A stretch of DNA of 64,000 bases from Saprospiraceae bacterium (GCA_020846655.1 JADLDL010000058.1:1-64000); one strand, 5' to 3'; numbered from the stretch's first letter, positions 28,028-36,921 are shown. Notes: generated by a model not told the origin, from the sequence alone. Numbers and translations: made by a program.

Positions 28028-28084
28028 TACGAGTCATTGCCACTGTACAGGTACCCAAAATGACGTATTTTTAAAAAAAATGGC

Positions 28085-28906
28085 ATGTCCCACATCCTTA
28101 AACCTACTATAGAAGCGGCCTGGAACGACCGTTCGCTGTTGCAACAGGCCGGTACCCAAGCAGCCATCCGGGAAGTTATCGAACAACTTGACGCCGGAGC
28201 GCTTCGGGTGGCGGAGCAATTGACCGACAAAACCTGGGTCACCTACGACTGGATTAAAAAAGCCGTGATCCTGTATTTTCCGATACAAACAATGGAGACG
28301 ATTGAAGTCGGCCCGTTTGAATACCACGACAAAATTCCCTTGAAAAAAGGCTTTGCCCAAAAAGGCGTACGCGTGGTGCCGCAAGCCCTGGCGCGCTACG
28401 GTTCCTTTATTGAAAAAGGCGCGATTCTGATGCCCTCCTATGTAAATATCGGCGCCTGGGTGGGCGGCGGCACTATGGTTGACACCTGGGCAACGGTGGG
28501 CTCCTGTGCGCAAATCGGCCGCAACGTACACCTAGCCGGTGGCGTAGGCATCGGCGGTGTGCTGGAGCCACCGCAGGCCACCCCGACGATCATTGAAGAC
28601 GAGTGTTTTATCGGCTCCCGCTGTATTGTGGTGGAGGGCGTGCACGTGGAGCGCGAAGCAGTGCTGGGCGCCAATGTGGTGCTCACCCAAAGCACGCGCA
28701 TCATCGACGTGACCGGAGCGGAGCCCGTGGTGCACAAAGGCAGGGTTCCGGCCCGTTCGGTGGTGATACCCGGCACATACACCCGGCAGTTTCCGGCCGG
28801 CGAATTTCAGGTAGCCTGCGCGCTCATTATCGGACAACGCCAGGAAAGCACCGACAAAAAAGTATCGCTGAACGAAGCCCTCCGGGAATACCAGGTAGCG
28901 GTGTAA
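28085..28906 (+). CDS. dapD: 2,3,4,5-tetrahydropyridine-2,6-dicarboxylate N-succinyltransferase
   Basis: Lysine and diaminopimelate biosynthesis enzyme of 273 residues that transfers succinyl from succinyl-CoA to tetrahydrodipicolinate. The N-terminal helical domain (about 1-100) is followed by left-handed beta-helix hexapeptide repeats ('GAWVGGGTMVDTWATVGSC', 'HLAGGVGIGGVLEP', 'FIGSRCIVVEGVHVE'). It has the usual family length. It follows the permease by 57 bp and precedes an RDD membrane protein, neither functionally related. Confidence 0.97.
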   Translation: MSHILKPTIEAAWNDRSLLQQAGTQAAIREVIEQLDAGALRVAEQLTDKTWVTYDWIKKAVILYFPIQTMETIEVGPFEYHDKIPLKKGFAQKGVRVVPQALARYGSFIEKGAILMPSYVNIGAWVGGGTMVDTWATVGSCAQIGRNVHLAGGVGIGGVLEPPQATPTIIEDECFIGSRCIVVEGVHVEREAVLGANVVLTQSTRIIDVTGAEPVVHKGRVPARSVVIPGTYTRQFPAGEFQVACALIIGQRQESTDKKVSLNEALREYQVAV

Positions 28907-28965
28907 ATCCGTTTGGAAACGAATTCTAAGCCCCCCCGCTTAACCAGTGTGCAAGCATAAAACGT

Positions 28966-29715
28966 ATGCAAAAATCCATCGAAATCACCACCACCCAAAA
29001 CGTCACGATCGAGTACGAACTGGCGAAGCTGCGCGAGCGAGCGGTGGCGTGGTTGCTGGATGCCCTGGTGGTGGCGATCGGCTACCTGATTCTGATTCAA
29101 TTGGTGCGCCTTATTTTCAGGGACGAATGGCTGGACCAAATCGGCTGGGGGATGCTGGTTGGTATTTTGCCGTTTTTGGCGTTTTTCGTTTACCACATCC
29201 TGATGGAAATTTTGAACACGGGTCAGAGTGTCGGTAAAATGGTGATGGCGATCAAAGTCGTACGACTCGACGGCAAAGACCCGGAATGGAGCGATGTATT
29301 GCTACGGGCGGTGTTACAATTGGTTGATTCGCTGTTTTCCTTTGGAGTGATCGGCGCCTTGCTGATTAAAACAACGGCCAAAGGCCAACGCTTGGGCGAC
29401 ATGGCAGCCAATACGACCCTGATAAAAATCCAGGGCTACCCATACCAGTATCGCTTGCAGGATATTCTCAGTATTTCCACCTTGCACAACTACGAACCGG
29501 TGTACCCGCAAGTGCGCCAATTGAGCGAGCGGGATATGATCTACATCAAATCGGCGCTCAGCCGGCTGCAAAAATACCCCAACCGCGCACACGACGATAT
29601 CGTGGAGGACTTGGTTACTCAGCTCATGCCGATGCTTCAGATCGAGCAGCGCCCCCTCAACCGGACCGAATTTCTCCGGACCTTACTCCGCGACTACATC
29701 GTGCTCACCCGCTAA
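28966..29715 (+). CDS. RDD family membrane protein
   Basis: Protein of 249 residues with an RDD domain (about 20-145): 'LRERAVAWLLDALVVAIGY' gives the Arg and first Asp, and further helices follow, with 'TGQSVGKMVMAIKVVRLDGK'. The C-terminal 100 residues are soluble and helical. RDD proteins have been linked to ion transport and osmotic tolerance, but the role here is unknown. It ends at a shared convergent terminator. Confidence 0.85.
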   Translation: MQKSIEITTTQNVTIEYELAKLRERAVAWLLDALVVAIGYLILIQLVRLIFRDEWLDQIGWGMLVGILPFLAFFVYHILMEILNTGQSVGKMVMAIKVVRLDGKDPEWSDVLLRAVLQLVDSLFSFGVIGALLIKTTAKGQRLGDMAANTTLIKIQGYPYQYRLQDILSISTLHNYEPVYPQVRQLSERDMIYIKSALSRLQKYPNRAHDDIVEDLVTQLMPMLQIEQRPLNRTEFLRTLLRDYIVLTR

Positions 29716-29721
29716 AAAAAA

Positions 29722-29757
29722 CAGCAGCTGAGGCACCCGATGGCACCTGAGCTGCTG
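29722..29757 (-). terminator. Intrinsic terminator for the minus-strand sigma operon
   Basis: CAGCAGCTGAGG (29722-29733) pairs with CCTGAGCTGCTG (29746-29757) with one mismatch. On the minus strand the hairpin is followed by a run of eight T, so it mainly ends the operon coming from 32.3 kb. It also closes the convergent gap with the RDD gene. Confidence 0.85.
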
Positions 29758-29780
29758 ACAATATTAACCAATAACCTCAA

Positions 29781-30917
29781 TTATTTCAGGACAAAATCAC
29801 CGTAACTCAAGCGGGCTTTCACCAGCCGGGGCGAGTTGGCATCGCCAACAAAGCCTTCTACGGTAGACCGGCCGCCGGAATTGTCGTCGCGCCGGCGAAT
29901 GGTCGCGCCAACCGGGTATTTCAGATCAGTATGCGTGCCCTCGGCATCAAAGCGGAAACTGGCGCCCCGTTCTACGTTCATTTGAACATCGGTATACTTG
30001 CCCACCACTTTAGCCTCTGAAAAATTCCGTCCCAGGGCAGCCACCTGAAGGCTACCATAGGTCAGGTCGGCATCTACCGTCCCGGAAACATTGCTCACCT
30101 TGATGTCGGTGTATTGGGCGGTCACATATGCCGCGCGGATATTCTGCACCCGCAGGTTTGCGTATTTCGTTTGCATGCGCAAGTCCTGGATGTCGCCCAG
30201 GTTAAAGTCGTCGTATTTGGAGGTGATGCGCACTGTATTGGCCCGGTCTACCTGAAATTCGGAATACTTGGTGTCGATTTGGATATCGGCAGCATCGGTT
30301 ACCGTCAGGCCGCCATAGCTGATTTGCCCGGTCAGGTTGCGCACTTTGGCAAGCGTGGCTTTTCCATATCCGACGTACAGATCGGCGTCGTTGTTGATGG
30401 CTTCCGTGCGCAGATCGCCGTATTTGATCTCGGCCATAAGTTTGCCGTTGAGCGTCGCTACGTACGAATTGCCGTATTTGTTCTTCAGGTCCAGTTGGTT
30501 GTCGGCAGGCATCCAAACTTCGTAGTTGATTTTAAAATCCTGACACGATTTGCCGGGCCACCAATCCTTGTTGGACACGTCCACCATGGTTTCCGCTGTG
30601 ACGTAGCCGGCGGTATTGATAAAATTCATTTTGATCTGATCAAATGTTTTATCGGCATCTCGTTGGTCGTTGGCATTGACAATAATGGTGATATCAATTT
30701 TAACCGAGTTTTTGGTCCAGGTATTGACATTTACTTTGCCGTACTTGTTGTAGAGGGCCGCCATGCCGTTGGCCGTGGTCGAAAACTCCCGGTTAATGGT
30801 TTTCGTAAATTCCCGGGTTGGGCCATTGGCCACGCCGGGTGCTGCTCCGGATAGCAGGAGGAAGCAGCACAAAAGCAGGGGCTGCCACCGGATCGATTCA
30901 AATTTTTTTAACTTCAT
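29781..30917 (-). CDS. Exported DUF4097-like beta-repeat protein
   Basis: Exported protein of 378 residues with a signal peptide ('LLLCCFLLLSGAAPGVA'). The mature part is built of short beta strands in a repeating pattern ('LKNKYGNSYVATLNGKL', 'AEIKYGDLRTEAIN', 'SKYDDFNLGDIQDLR', 'TKYANLRVQNI'), typical of DUF4097-like adhesin or beta-helix proteins. It overlaps the anti-sigma gene by 20 bp, so it is translationally coupled and the last gene of a sigma/anti-sigma operon. Similar operons in Bacteroidota suggest an envelope-stress role, which is inference. Confidence 0.8.
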   Translation of the reverse strand: MKLKKFESIRWQPLLLCCFLLLSGAAPGVANGPTREFTKTINREFSTTANGMAALYNKYGKVNVNTWTKNSVKIDITIIVNANDQRDADKTFDQIKMNFINTAGYVTAETMVDVSNKDWWPGKSCQDFKINYEVWMPADNQLDLKNKYGNSYVATLNGKLMAEIKYGDLRTEAINNDADLYVGYGKATLAKVRNLTGQISYGGLTVTDAADIQIDTKYSEFQVDRANTVRITSKYDDFNLGDIQDLRMQTKYANLRVQNIRAAYVTAQYTDIKVSNVSGTVDADLTYGSLQVAALGRNFSEAKVVGKYTDVQMNVERGASFRFDAEGTHTDLKYPVGATIRRRDDNSGGRSTVEGFVGDANSPRLVKARLSYGDFVLK

Positions 30918-31698
30918 GATTACCGCTGTTTATCGTTGCTGGTTGCTGTTGTTCCAAATGTTCCAAAACACGGCCTAAAATAGCCGCCTTGGCTTTATAG
31001 TTTTCGATCATAGCGCGCACGACCTGTTCCCGGTTGCCGGGCGGCACATTTGCCAGTTCTTCCCGTAGTTCAACCATGACGTTGTCCATTTGATCCAGGT
31101 CTTCGTTCAGGTCTTCATCCCGGTGCGAAACGAGGGTGCTGAGTTTTTCCCGTTTCGACGAAATGTCGCGGATGTAATATTGTTCCAGTTCAGCGTACTC
31201 ATCCGATACATCGCTCATGGACATACCGGACTGCTCCAGTCCTGTTTTATGACCATACCACACTCCAATGCTTAGGCCGGTGATCAACAAGGCCAGCGAG
31301 GCGGCGATTTGCAGGAAATTCCGGCGCCATTGTACCCCTATGACCTTGCCTTTGACCGCTGGCAGGGCCTGATCAACGGCGGCCCAGACACGCTGGTCGG
31401 GGGTTTCGCTGTCGAAGGCGTCGCGGTGCTGAACGATAAATTGTTCGAGGGGATCGGCCGGGCCGGGGGCGGCGCCATCCAGGGCCGCCGAGATACCGGA
31501 CCAGACCCTGTCGGATGGGCTGGCTGTATCCAGCAAGAGCCGGTTGTTCAGCAGATACCGTTCCAGGCGATCGGCCGAAGGCAGGCGATCCAGCGTTTTT
31601 TCGACGCCATGCCACACCCGCTCGCCGGGCTCGCAGGTATCGAACGCCGTGCGGTTCTGCTGGATAAATTCTTCTACATTTTTGCTGATGGACTTCAT
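30898..31698 (-). CDS. Transmembrane anti-sigma-like protein with three tandem N-terminal motifs
   Basis: Protein of 266 residues between an ECF sigma gene and a DUF4097-like gene, placed where an anti-sigma factor is expected. The N-terminal 113 residues contain one motif three times, about 38 residues apart: 'FIQQNRTAFDTCEPGERVW', 'YLLNNRLLLDTASPSDRVW' and 'FIVQHRDAFDSETPDQRVW', with Trp at 29, 66 and 105. A membrane helix follows at about 128-149 ('LQIAASLALLITGLSIGVW'). The periplasmic part (about 150-266) is acidic and helical. Related proteins usually carry one such motif, so the triplication is unusual. Confidence 0.85.
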   Translation of the reverse strand: MKSISKNVEEFIQQNRTAFDTCEPGERVWHGVEKTLDRLPSADRLERYLLNNRLLLDTASPSDRVWSGISAALDGAAPGPADPLEQFIVQHRDAFDSETPDQRVWAAVDQALPAVKGKVIGVQWRRNFLQIAASLALLITGLSIGVWYGHKTGLEQSGMSMSDVSDEYAELEQYYIRDISSKREKLSTLVSHRDEDLNEDLDQMDNVMVELREELANVPPGNREQVVRAMIENYKAKAAILGRVLEHLEQQQPATINSGNHEVKKI

Positions 31699-31765
31699 TG
31701 CTCCGCTGTTTTGCGATTTCTTGGTAGTGCTCCTCCTGGCCGGATTCCGGACCCAAAGAGGCGGC

Positions 31766-32320
31766 TTACGAATTCAGCATATCGCGCAATTTTGACTTGG
31801 CGCGGCTATACTGCGATTTAGAAGTCGCCTCCGTGATACCCAGAATGTCCCCGATTTCCTCATGATCGTATCCCTCCACGGCGTACAACGTAAAAACCAT
31901 TCGATAGCCATCCGGCAGGCCGGTTATCGCCCGGTTGATGCGTTCAACGCTGTAAGGCAATTCAGGTTCGGGTTCCGGTTCGTCGGAACGTTCGTTCATA
32001 GGGGTCAGCTCTTGAAAAGCCAGGCGGCGACTTTTCAAAAAATTGATGCATTTGTTGACCGTGATGCGCTTTATCCAGGCCCCGATGCTGCTTTCATGGC
32101 GAAAGGTGTCCAATTTTAAAAACACCTCGATGAACGTACTTTGCAGTAGGTCTTCGGCATCGTGTGGGTTTTGCACCATGCGCAGCGCAGTATTATACAT
32201 CGCTCGGGAATACAAACGATATAATTCAAACTGCGCATCGCGACGGCCCTGTTTACAGCGTTCGATCAGGTCGCGGTGCGTTTGCGTGGCGTCCATTTTG
32301 TGATTTGATTGTATTGACAA
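31766..32320 (-). CDS. ECF sigma-70 factor
   Basis: Sigma factor of 184 residues. Region 2 runs from 'FELYRLYSRAMYNTALRMV' through 'DAEDLLQSTFIEVFLKL' to 'IKRITVNKCINFLKSR'. A short acidic linker ('NERSDEPEPEPELP') and region 4 ('LPDGYRMVFTLYAVEGYDHE', 'IGDILGITEATSKSQ') follow. ATG 32320 is given, but ATG 32296 ('MDATQTHRDL') is equally plausible. It heads an operon with the anti-sigma-like gene (67 bp gap) and the DUF4097-like gene. It probably controls its own operon. Confidence 0.93.
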   Translation of the reverse strand: MSIQSNHKMDATQTHRDLIERCKQGRRDAQFELYRLYSRAMYNTALRMVQNPHDAEDLLQSTFIEVFLKLDTFRHESSIGAWIKRITVNKCINFLKSRRLAFQELTPMNERSDEPEPEPELPYSVERINRAITGLPDGYRMVFTLYAVEGYDHEEIGDILGITEATSKSQYSRAKSKLRDMLNS

Positions 32321-32322
32321 TT

Positions 32323-32330
32323 TACCTTTG
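32323..32330 (+). promoter_or_regulatory. Putative -7 box TACCTTTG
   Basis: Exact consensus in the divergent region, with TTTG upstream at 32297 (22-bp spacing). It would drive the gene at 32457 with a leader of about 120 nt. Confidence 0.4.
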
Positions 32331-32363
32331 GTTAGGTTGCACGGGTGGCTACTTTAGAAATGT

Positions 32364-32371
32364 CAAATTTA
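32364..32371 (-). promoter_or_regulatory. Putative -7 box TAAATTTG (minus strand)
   Basis: CAAATTTA on the plus strand reads TAAATTTG on the minus strand, 43 bases before the sigma-factor ATG at 32320. The divergent plus-strand box is about 35 bp away, so the two promoters overlap. Confidence 0.4.
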
Positions 32372-32456
32372 GGTCATCGCGGACAGATGCAGGGCATCCA
32401 ACAGATGCTTTCCGTCAGAATCCAATATTCTTCGTTTTTTTGCAAAAACTTTCAAC

Positions 32457-33608
32457 ATGTCTGTTCGACTGCACGTATTAGCCGGCACCCTGGCCCTGTT
32501 CTTGTCTCCCGTTTTTCTCAGCGCTCAAATTGAGGATGCCGATATTATTTTTCGCGAACTCCGGGCCCTCGATGGCACCTGGTTTATGCCGCAAGACCGC
32601 GGCGACCGGATCGAAACCTGGCACCTGGACAACGACAGTATCCTGTCGGGCCGCGAAATGCGCATCAAGGCAGAAGACGGCGATACGGTGTTGCTCGAAA
32701 CCAAACGGATTGAGTTGCACGGCCAGGTCATCATGTATTATTCTACCGAACGTGGCCAGAAAAAAAATGAACCCATCGGCTTCGAACTCGTGCTGGCCGA
32801 TGCGGAAGGATATTTATTTGAAAACCCGGAAAACGCCAACCCGCAAAAAGTGCGCTACCGCCTGCTCGGCAACCGCGAATTGCAAATCTCCACGGAAGGC
32901 CGGCGCAACGGCCGCACCGTTACCGAAGAGTTTGTCTTTGAACGCGAGTTTACCCCGGCTGGCGTAGAATTCCGCCTGCGCGCCGGCGCCAATTATTTCA
33001 CCCAGCGCGGTACCGGCTACCTGACCGCCTCCCCGGCGCCAGAATTTGCCGGCCGCCCTTCTGCCGAAGTGGGCATGCAGGTGTCCCTGCGCGGCAATGG
33101 CGGCTTCATAACCGTCAATTTTGAAGCCAGCCTCTCCGGCCGATCCACGCACGCCAAATCCGCCTTTACCGTGTTTACCGACACCTCAGCGATCGACTAT
33201 GTGCGCGATGTCACCTACCGCCAGGCCTGGCTCGTACTGGCCGCTATTCCGGAAATTACATTGAAACGCGACGGCCGCCTGTCGATCCTGGCCGGCCCGT
33301 ACTACGGCCGCCTGCTGTTCAATAAAGCCAAAGGCACCGAATTGCCCACAGGCCCCAATATGCTGTTTGACGCCAACGACGATTTCAAAAAGAACGACGT
33401 CGGCCTGATCGCCGGCCTTCAGTACAAACTAAATTTTGGCAAAAAAGATATCGGCGGTACCCTGGGCTTGCGCGCCAACCTGGGCCTGGCCAACCTCGAC
33501 AACCTGTACACCAAACGCCCCACCAACCCGGACCCCAATTTGTACAACGGCCGCATCAGCCTCCAGGGCATATCGTTGTACTACAGCATGAATTTGCTCA
33601 AATTGTAA
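32457..33608 (+). CDS. Exported protein: DUF6265-like N-terminal part plus outer-membrane beta-barrel
   Basis: Exported protein of 383 residues. The signal peptide ends near 'SPVFLSAQ'. Residues about 25-165 look like a lipocalin-type DUF6265 domain ('LRALDGTWFMPQD', 'ETWHLDNDSILSGREMRI', 'EPIGFELVLADAEGYLFENP'). From about 170 to the end the pattern changes to amphipathic strands of an outer-membrane barrel ('FRLRAGANYFTQRGTGYL', 'KNDVGLIAGLQYKLNFGKK', 'GISLYYSMNLLKL'). The two halves are seen from composition and motifs; the function is unknown. Its stop overlaps the next gene's ATG (TAATG). Confidence 0.75.
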   Translation: MSVRLHVLAGTLALFLSPVFLSAQIEDADIIFRELRALDGTWFMPQDRGDRIETWHLDNDSILSGREMRIKAEDGDTVLLETKRIELHGQVIMYYSTERGQKKNEPIGFELVLADAEGYLFENPENANPQKVRYRLLGNRELQISTEGRRNGRTVTEEFVFEREFTPAGVEFRLRAGANYFTQRGTGYLTASPAPEFAGRPSAEVGMQVSLRGNGGFITVNFEASLSGRSTHAKSAFTVFTDTSAIDYVRDVTYRQAWLVLAAIPEITLKRDGRLSILAGPYYGRLLFNKAKGTELPTGPNMLFDANDDFKKNDVGLIAGLQYKLNFGKKDIGGTLGLRANLGLANLDNLYTKRPTNPDPNLYNGRISLQGISLYYSMNLLKL

Positions 33609-34240
33609 TGGCCAAACAAAAATTCTACGTCGTCTGGGAAGGCCACCGGCCGGGGGTTTATTCCAGCTGGGATGCCGCCAAACAACAAATCGACGGCTAC
33701 CCGCAGGCCAAGTATAAAAGTTTTGGCTCCAAGGCCGAGGCCGAAAAAGCCCTGCGCGGCTCTTACTGGGCCTATGCCGGCCAAAATACCCGAACCGTAA
33801 ACCGCAAACCCGAAGAACTGGAGAAAATGGGCGTCCGCCTCGACAGCCTGGCCGTAGACGCCGCCTGTAGCGGCAACCCCGGCGACATGGAATACCGGGG
33901 CGTACATACCCGAACCGGACAGGAAATTTTCAGGATGGGCCCGCTGCCCGACGGCACCAACAACGTGGGCGAATTCCTCGCCCTGGTGCATGCCCTGGCC
34001 TGGCTCAAACAACAAAACAGCCCCCGCACCCCCATTTATTCCGACTCCCGCAACGCCCAACTCTGGGTAAAAGCCGGCCAGTGCCGCACCAAATTAGCCC
34101 ATACCGGCCGCAACGATCAGATTTTCGAACTCATCGACCGGGCCGAAAAATGGCTGGCCCTCAACCGCGTCAGCAATCCGGTCCTGAAATGGAACACCGA
34201 AGAATGGGGAGAAATACCAGCCGACTACGGCCGGAAATAA
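33608..34240 (+). CDS. Ribonuclease H with N-terminal viroplasmin domain
   Basis: Enzyme of 210 residues that would cut RNA in RNA:DNA hybrids. The N-terminal caulimovirus-viroplasmin domain (about 3-50, 'KFYVVWEGHRPGVYSSWDAA' with 'YKSF') binds hybrid or double-stranded nucleic acid. The RNase H domain (about 75-205) shows the acidic residues in 'AVDAACSGNPG', 'NNVGEFLALVHAL' and 'IYSDSRNA'. This domain order is known from eukaryotic RNase H1 and many bacteria. The start codon overlaps the upstream stop by one base. A repeat array follows its stop. Confidence 0.92.
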   Translation: MAKQKFYVVWEGHRPGVYSSWDAAKQQIDGYPQAKYKSFGSKAEAEKALRGSYWAYAGQNTRTVNRKPEELEKMGVRLDSLAVDAACSGNPGDMEYRGVHTRTGQEIFRMGPLPDGTNNVGEFLALVHALAWLKQQNSPRTPIYSDSRNAQLWVKAGQCRTKLAHTGRNDQIFELIDRAEKWLALNRVSNPVLKWNTEEWGEIPADYGRK

Positions 34241-34243
34241 GTT

Positions 34244-34457
34244 GGCAGTTTGCAGTAGCAGTTTGCAGTGGCAGTTTGCAGTAGCAGTTGGCAGTGGCAG
34301 AATTCAAATGCCGTCGCACTGTGGTTGAGTAGCCCACTGCAAACTGCCCACTGCGACTGCAAACTGCGACTGCAAACTGCCACTGCAAACTGCCACTGCT
34401 AACTGCTACCGCCAACTGCCACTGCAAACTGCCACTGCTAACTGCTAACTGCTACTG
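34244..34457. repeat. Two inverted arrays of a 13-bp repeat between convergent genes
   Basis: The left array (34244-34300) has four and a half units of RGCAGTTTGCAGT. The right array (about 34333-34457) has eight or more units of the reverse complement, ACTGCAAACTGCC, with variants. A spacer of about 32 bp with no gene separates them. The arms could fold into a long hairpin. The right array runs through the stop codon and last Gln codon of the DUF4159 gene. Confidence 0.9.
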
Positions 34458-35117
34458 CCCGAACACGTACTGTACGATATTGGCGCCCATTTGCAGGGCT
34501 TTGGTACGGAGATCGATGGGGTCGTTGTGGACGTCATCCCAGCCGTCGCCCAGGTCCGTTTCAAAATTGTAGATACAAACCAGCCGCCCTTGCCAGATGA
34601 GGCCGAAGCCCTGTGCCGGCTTGCCGTCGTGCTCGTGGATTTTGGGCATACCGTTCCGAAACTCAAACTTTTGGTGGTACACCGGGTGACTGAAGGGCAG
34701 TTCTACAAAATCCAGTTCGGGAAAAACCCGCTTCATCGAGGGGCGCACAAAGGGGTCGAGCCCGTAGTCGTCGTTCAGGATCAGAAAACCGCCACCTTCC
34801 AGGTAGGCGCGCAGGTTGCGGGCTTCCAGGTCGCTGAACAGCATATTGCCGTGGCCCGTGGCATACACGATTGGGTAATTGAAGATTTCAGCGCTGCCAG
34901 GCTCTACGGTGGCGTATTCGAGGTTGAAATTGGTTCGGAGGTTTTGGTTGCAAAAGCGCGACAGGTTTTTCAGCGAATTCACGTCGTTGTACCAGTCGCC
35001 GCCACCGGAATATTTGAGCAAAGCCAGTTGCAGGGTTGGCGGCGTGCTGGCGCCCGGGTTCGAGGTAAAAGCCGTGCCGGCAAAAAAGCAAAAGAGGAAA
35101 ATCAGGATACGCAACAT
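34452..35117 (-). CDS. Exported DUF4159 family protein
   Basis: Exported protein of 221 residues with signal peptide 'MLRILIFLFCFFAGTAFTS'. The DUF4159 domain fills the mature part: 'LALLKYSGGGDWYNDVNSL', 'YPIVYATGHGNMLFSD', 'LRAYLEGGGFLILNDDYG', 'FPELDFVELPFSHPVY' and 'RLVCIYNFETDLGDGWDD'. Such proteins have a glutamine-amidotransferase-like fold without a known reaction and often sit near MoxR/DUF58/BatA genes, which are absent here. It lies downstream of the M3 peptidase on the same strand. The 3' end has been taken over by the 13-bp repeat array. Confidence 0.88.
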   Translation of the reverse strand: MLRILIFLFCFFAGTAFTSNPGASTPPTLQLALLKYSGGGDWYNDVNSLKNLSRFCNQNLRTNFNLEYATVEPGSAEIFNYPIVYATGHGNMLFSDLEARNLRAYLEGGGFLILNDDYGLDPFVRPSMKRVFPELDFVELPFSHPVYHQKFEFRNGMPKIHEHDGKPAQGFGLIWQGRLVCIYNFETDLGDGWDDVHNDPIDLRTKALQMGANIVQYVFGQ

Positions 35118-35202
35118 AGGTTTGTGTACTACAGTTAGTCAAAAAAACGGCGGCCGCCGGGCAATTGGTCCGGCAACCTACGGGTGGCACAGGGCACGTT
35201 TT

Positions 35203-36921
35203 TTAAAATCCGGAATCATCCACACTGTCCAGGTAGCGCCGTATTTCGCCGATCACCGAGGCTACGCAGCCATCATCGAACGGCGAACGCAGGTTGGCCA
35301 GCCGCACCAGGTCCAGAAACGATTGGCTGCCACCGGCCTGGCAAAGGCGTACGTAATCGTTCCAGGCGCCGGCATGATCCAGGCGGTCTTTGGTCCAGAA
35401 CTGGAAGGCACAAATTTGCGCCAGCGCATAGTCGATGTAGTAAAACGGCGAATTGAAGATGTGGTTTTGTTTTTGCCAGAACCGCCCTTCTTCCAGAAAA
35501 CTGTTGCCGTCGAAGTCGCGGTGCGGCAGGTATGTTTTTTCCAGGCTGCGCCAAACGGCATTGCGTTCGGCGGGCGTCATGTCGGGGTTTTGGTAAATAA
35601 TATGCTGAAATTCATCCACAGCCACGCCATACGGCAAAAACAACAGGGCATTGCCCAGGTGCATAAAATAGTATTTCTCTGTGTCGGGTCCGAAAAACAA
35701 ATGCATCCAGGGCCAGGTAAAAAACTCCATGCTCATGGAGTGGATTTCGGCGGCATCGTTGGTGGGCCAGTGGTATTCGTCAAATTCAAAATGGTTGCTG
35801 CTCCATACCTGAAACGCATGGCCGGCTTCGTGGGTCAACACGTCGATATCGCCGCTGGTGCCTGTGAAATTGGAAAAAATAAAAGGCGATTTGAAGCCCG
35901 ACAGGTAGGTACAGTACCCGGAGGGAAACTTGTTTTCGCGGTTGACCAGGTCCATGAGCCGGGTATCTTGCAAAAACTGAAAAAATTGGTGCGTTTCGGG
36001 CGACAGGTCTTTGTACATCCGGGCAGCAGCAGCCACGATATCCTCGGGGGTGCCCATCGGCTTGGGGTTGCCTGTCGGAAATTTGTATTCTTCGTCGTAG
36101 TATTTTAATTGATCCAGGCCCAGGCGCCGGCGTTGGCGGGCATAGAGCTCACCCGCCAGGGGTACGATCAGTTCGCGGATTTGTTTGCGGAAATTGGCCA
36201 CCATTTCGGGGGTATAGTCCGAACGCCGCATCCGGGCGTAACCCATTTCCACAAAATTCTGATAGCCCATTTTTTGGGCCATTTGGTGGCGGGTACGCAC
36301 CATTTTGTCAAAAATAGTCTCGATGGTTTCGCTGTTGCCCGCATAAAAGGTCCATTTGGCCTCAGCAGCCTGGCGGCGGGTGTCGCGGTTGTCCGACAGC
36401 TCCAGCGGCAGCAGGCCGGAGAGGTTGTAGGTTTGACCAGCAAACTCGATCCGTACTTTGGCTTTGAGTTTGGTGTATTCCGAAATGAGCGCATTTTCCT
36501 GTTGGAGGTCTTCCAGGATCACCGGCTGAAAGGTCTTGACCGCCAGTTCGACGAGCACAAACAATTGGCGGCCGAATTTAGCCTCCAACTCCGCCCGGAA
36601 CGGCGATTGGATCAGGCTTCGGTACAGGCGGTTGACCAGTTCCTCGTACACCGGCAGGTTTTCGTCAAAATAATTGTTCTCGCCTTCGTAAAAAAGGTCG
36701 GCCGTGTTCACCGTATGGCGCACATAGCAGAGGTTGTACATGGTGGAAAAAGCCTCCCGAACGCGGTTGAGCTGATGCAGGCTTTCGATTTGGCCTTCCA
36801 AGGTGCCGGCTTCTTCAAACGTGCGCAAATGCTCTTCAAATTGCGCAGCGACGCCGGCCATAACCGGGCGCTTGTAGAGAAAGGATTCGAAGGTTTCGTG
36901 GGCGGGGAGGGTGGCTGTCAT
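35203..36921 (-). CDS. M3 family oligoendopeptidase
   Basis: Zinc metallopeptidase of 572 residues that would degrade short peptides in the cytoplasm. The zinc site is 'LTHEAGHAFQVW' (HExxH) with the third ligand in 'AAEIHSMSMEFF'. 'PSGYCTYLSGFKSPFIFSN' and the C-terminal 'IDYALAQICAFQFW' fit the PepF/M3 group found in Bacteroidota. It has the usual family length and no signal peptide. A TAACTTTG box lies 38 bases upstream of the ATG. Confidence 0.93.
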   Translation of the reverse strand: MTATLPAHETFESFLYKRPVMAGVAAQFEEHLRTFEEAGTLEGQIESLHQLNRVREAFSTMYNLCYVRHTVNTADLFYEGENNYFDENLPVYEELVNRLYRSLIQSPFRAELEAKFGRQLFVLVELAVKTFQPVILEDLQQENALISEYTKLKAKVRIEFAGQTYNLSGLLPLELSDNRDTRRQAAEAKWTFYAGNSETIETIFDKMVRTRHQMAQKMGYQNFVEMGYARMRRSDYTPEMVANFRKQIRELIVPLAGELYARQRRRLGLDQLKYYDEEYKFPTGNPKPMGTPEDIVAAAARMYKDLSPETHQFFQFLQDTRLMDLVNRENKFPSGYCTYLSGFKSPFIFSNFTGTSGDIDVLTHEAGHAFQVWSSNHFEFDEYHWPTNDAAEIHSMSMEFFTWPWMHLFFGPDTEKYYFMHLGNALLFLPYGVAVDEFQHIIYQNPDMTPAERNAVWRSLEKTYLPHRDFDGNSFLEEGRFWQKQNHIFNSPFYYIDYALAQICAFQFWTKDRLDHAGAWNDYVRLCQAGGSQSFLDLVRLANLRSPFDDGCVASVIGEIRRYLDSVDDSGF

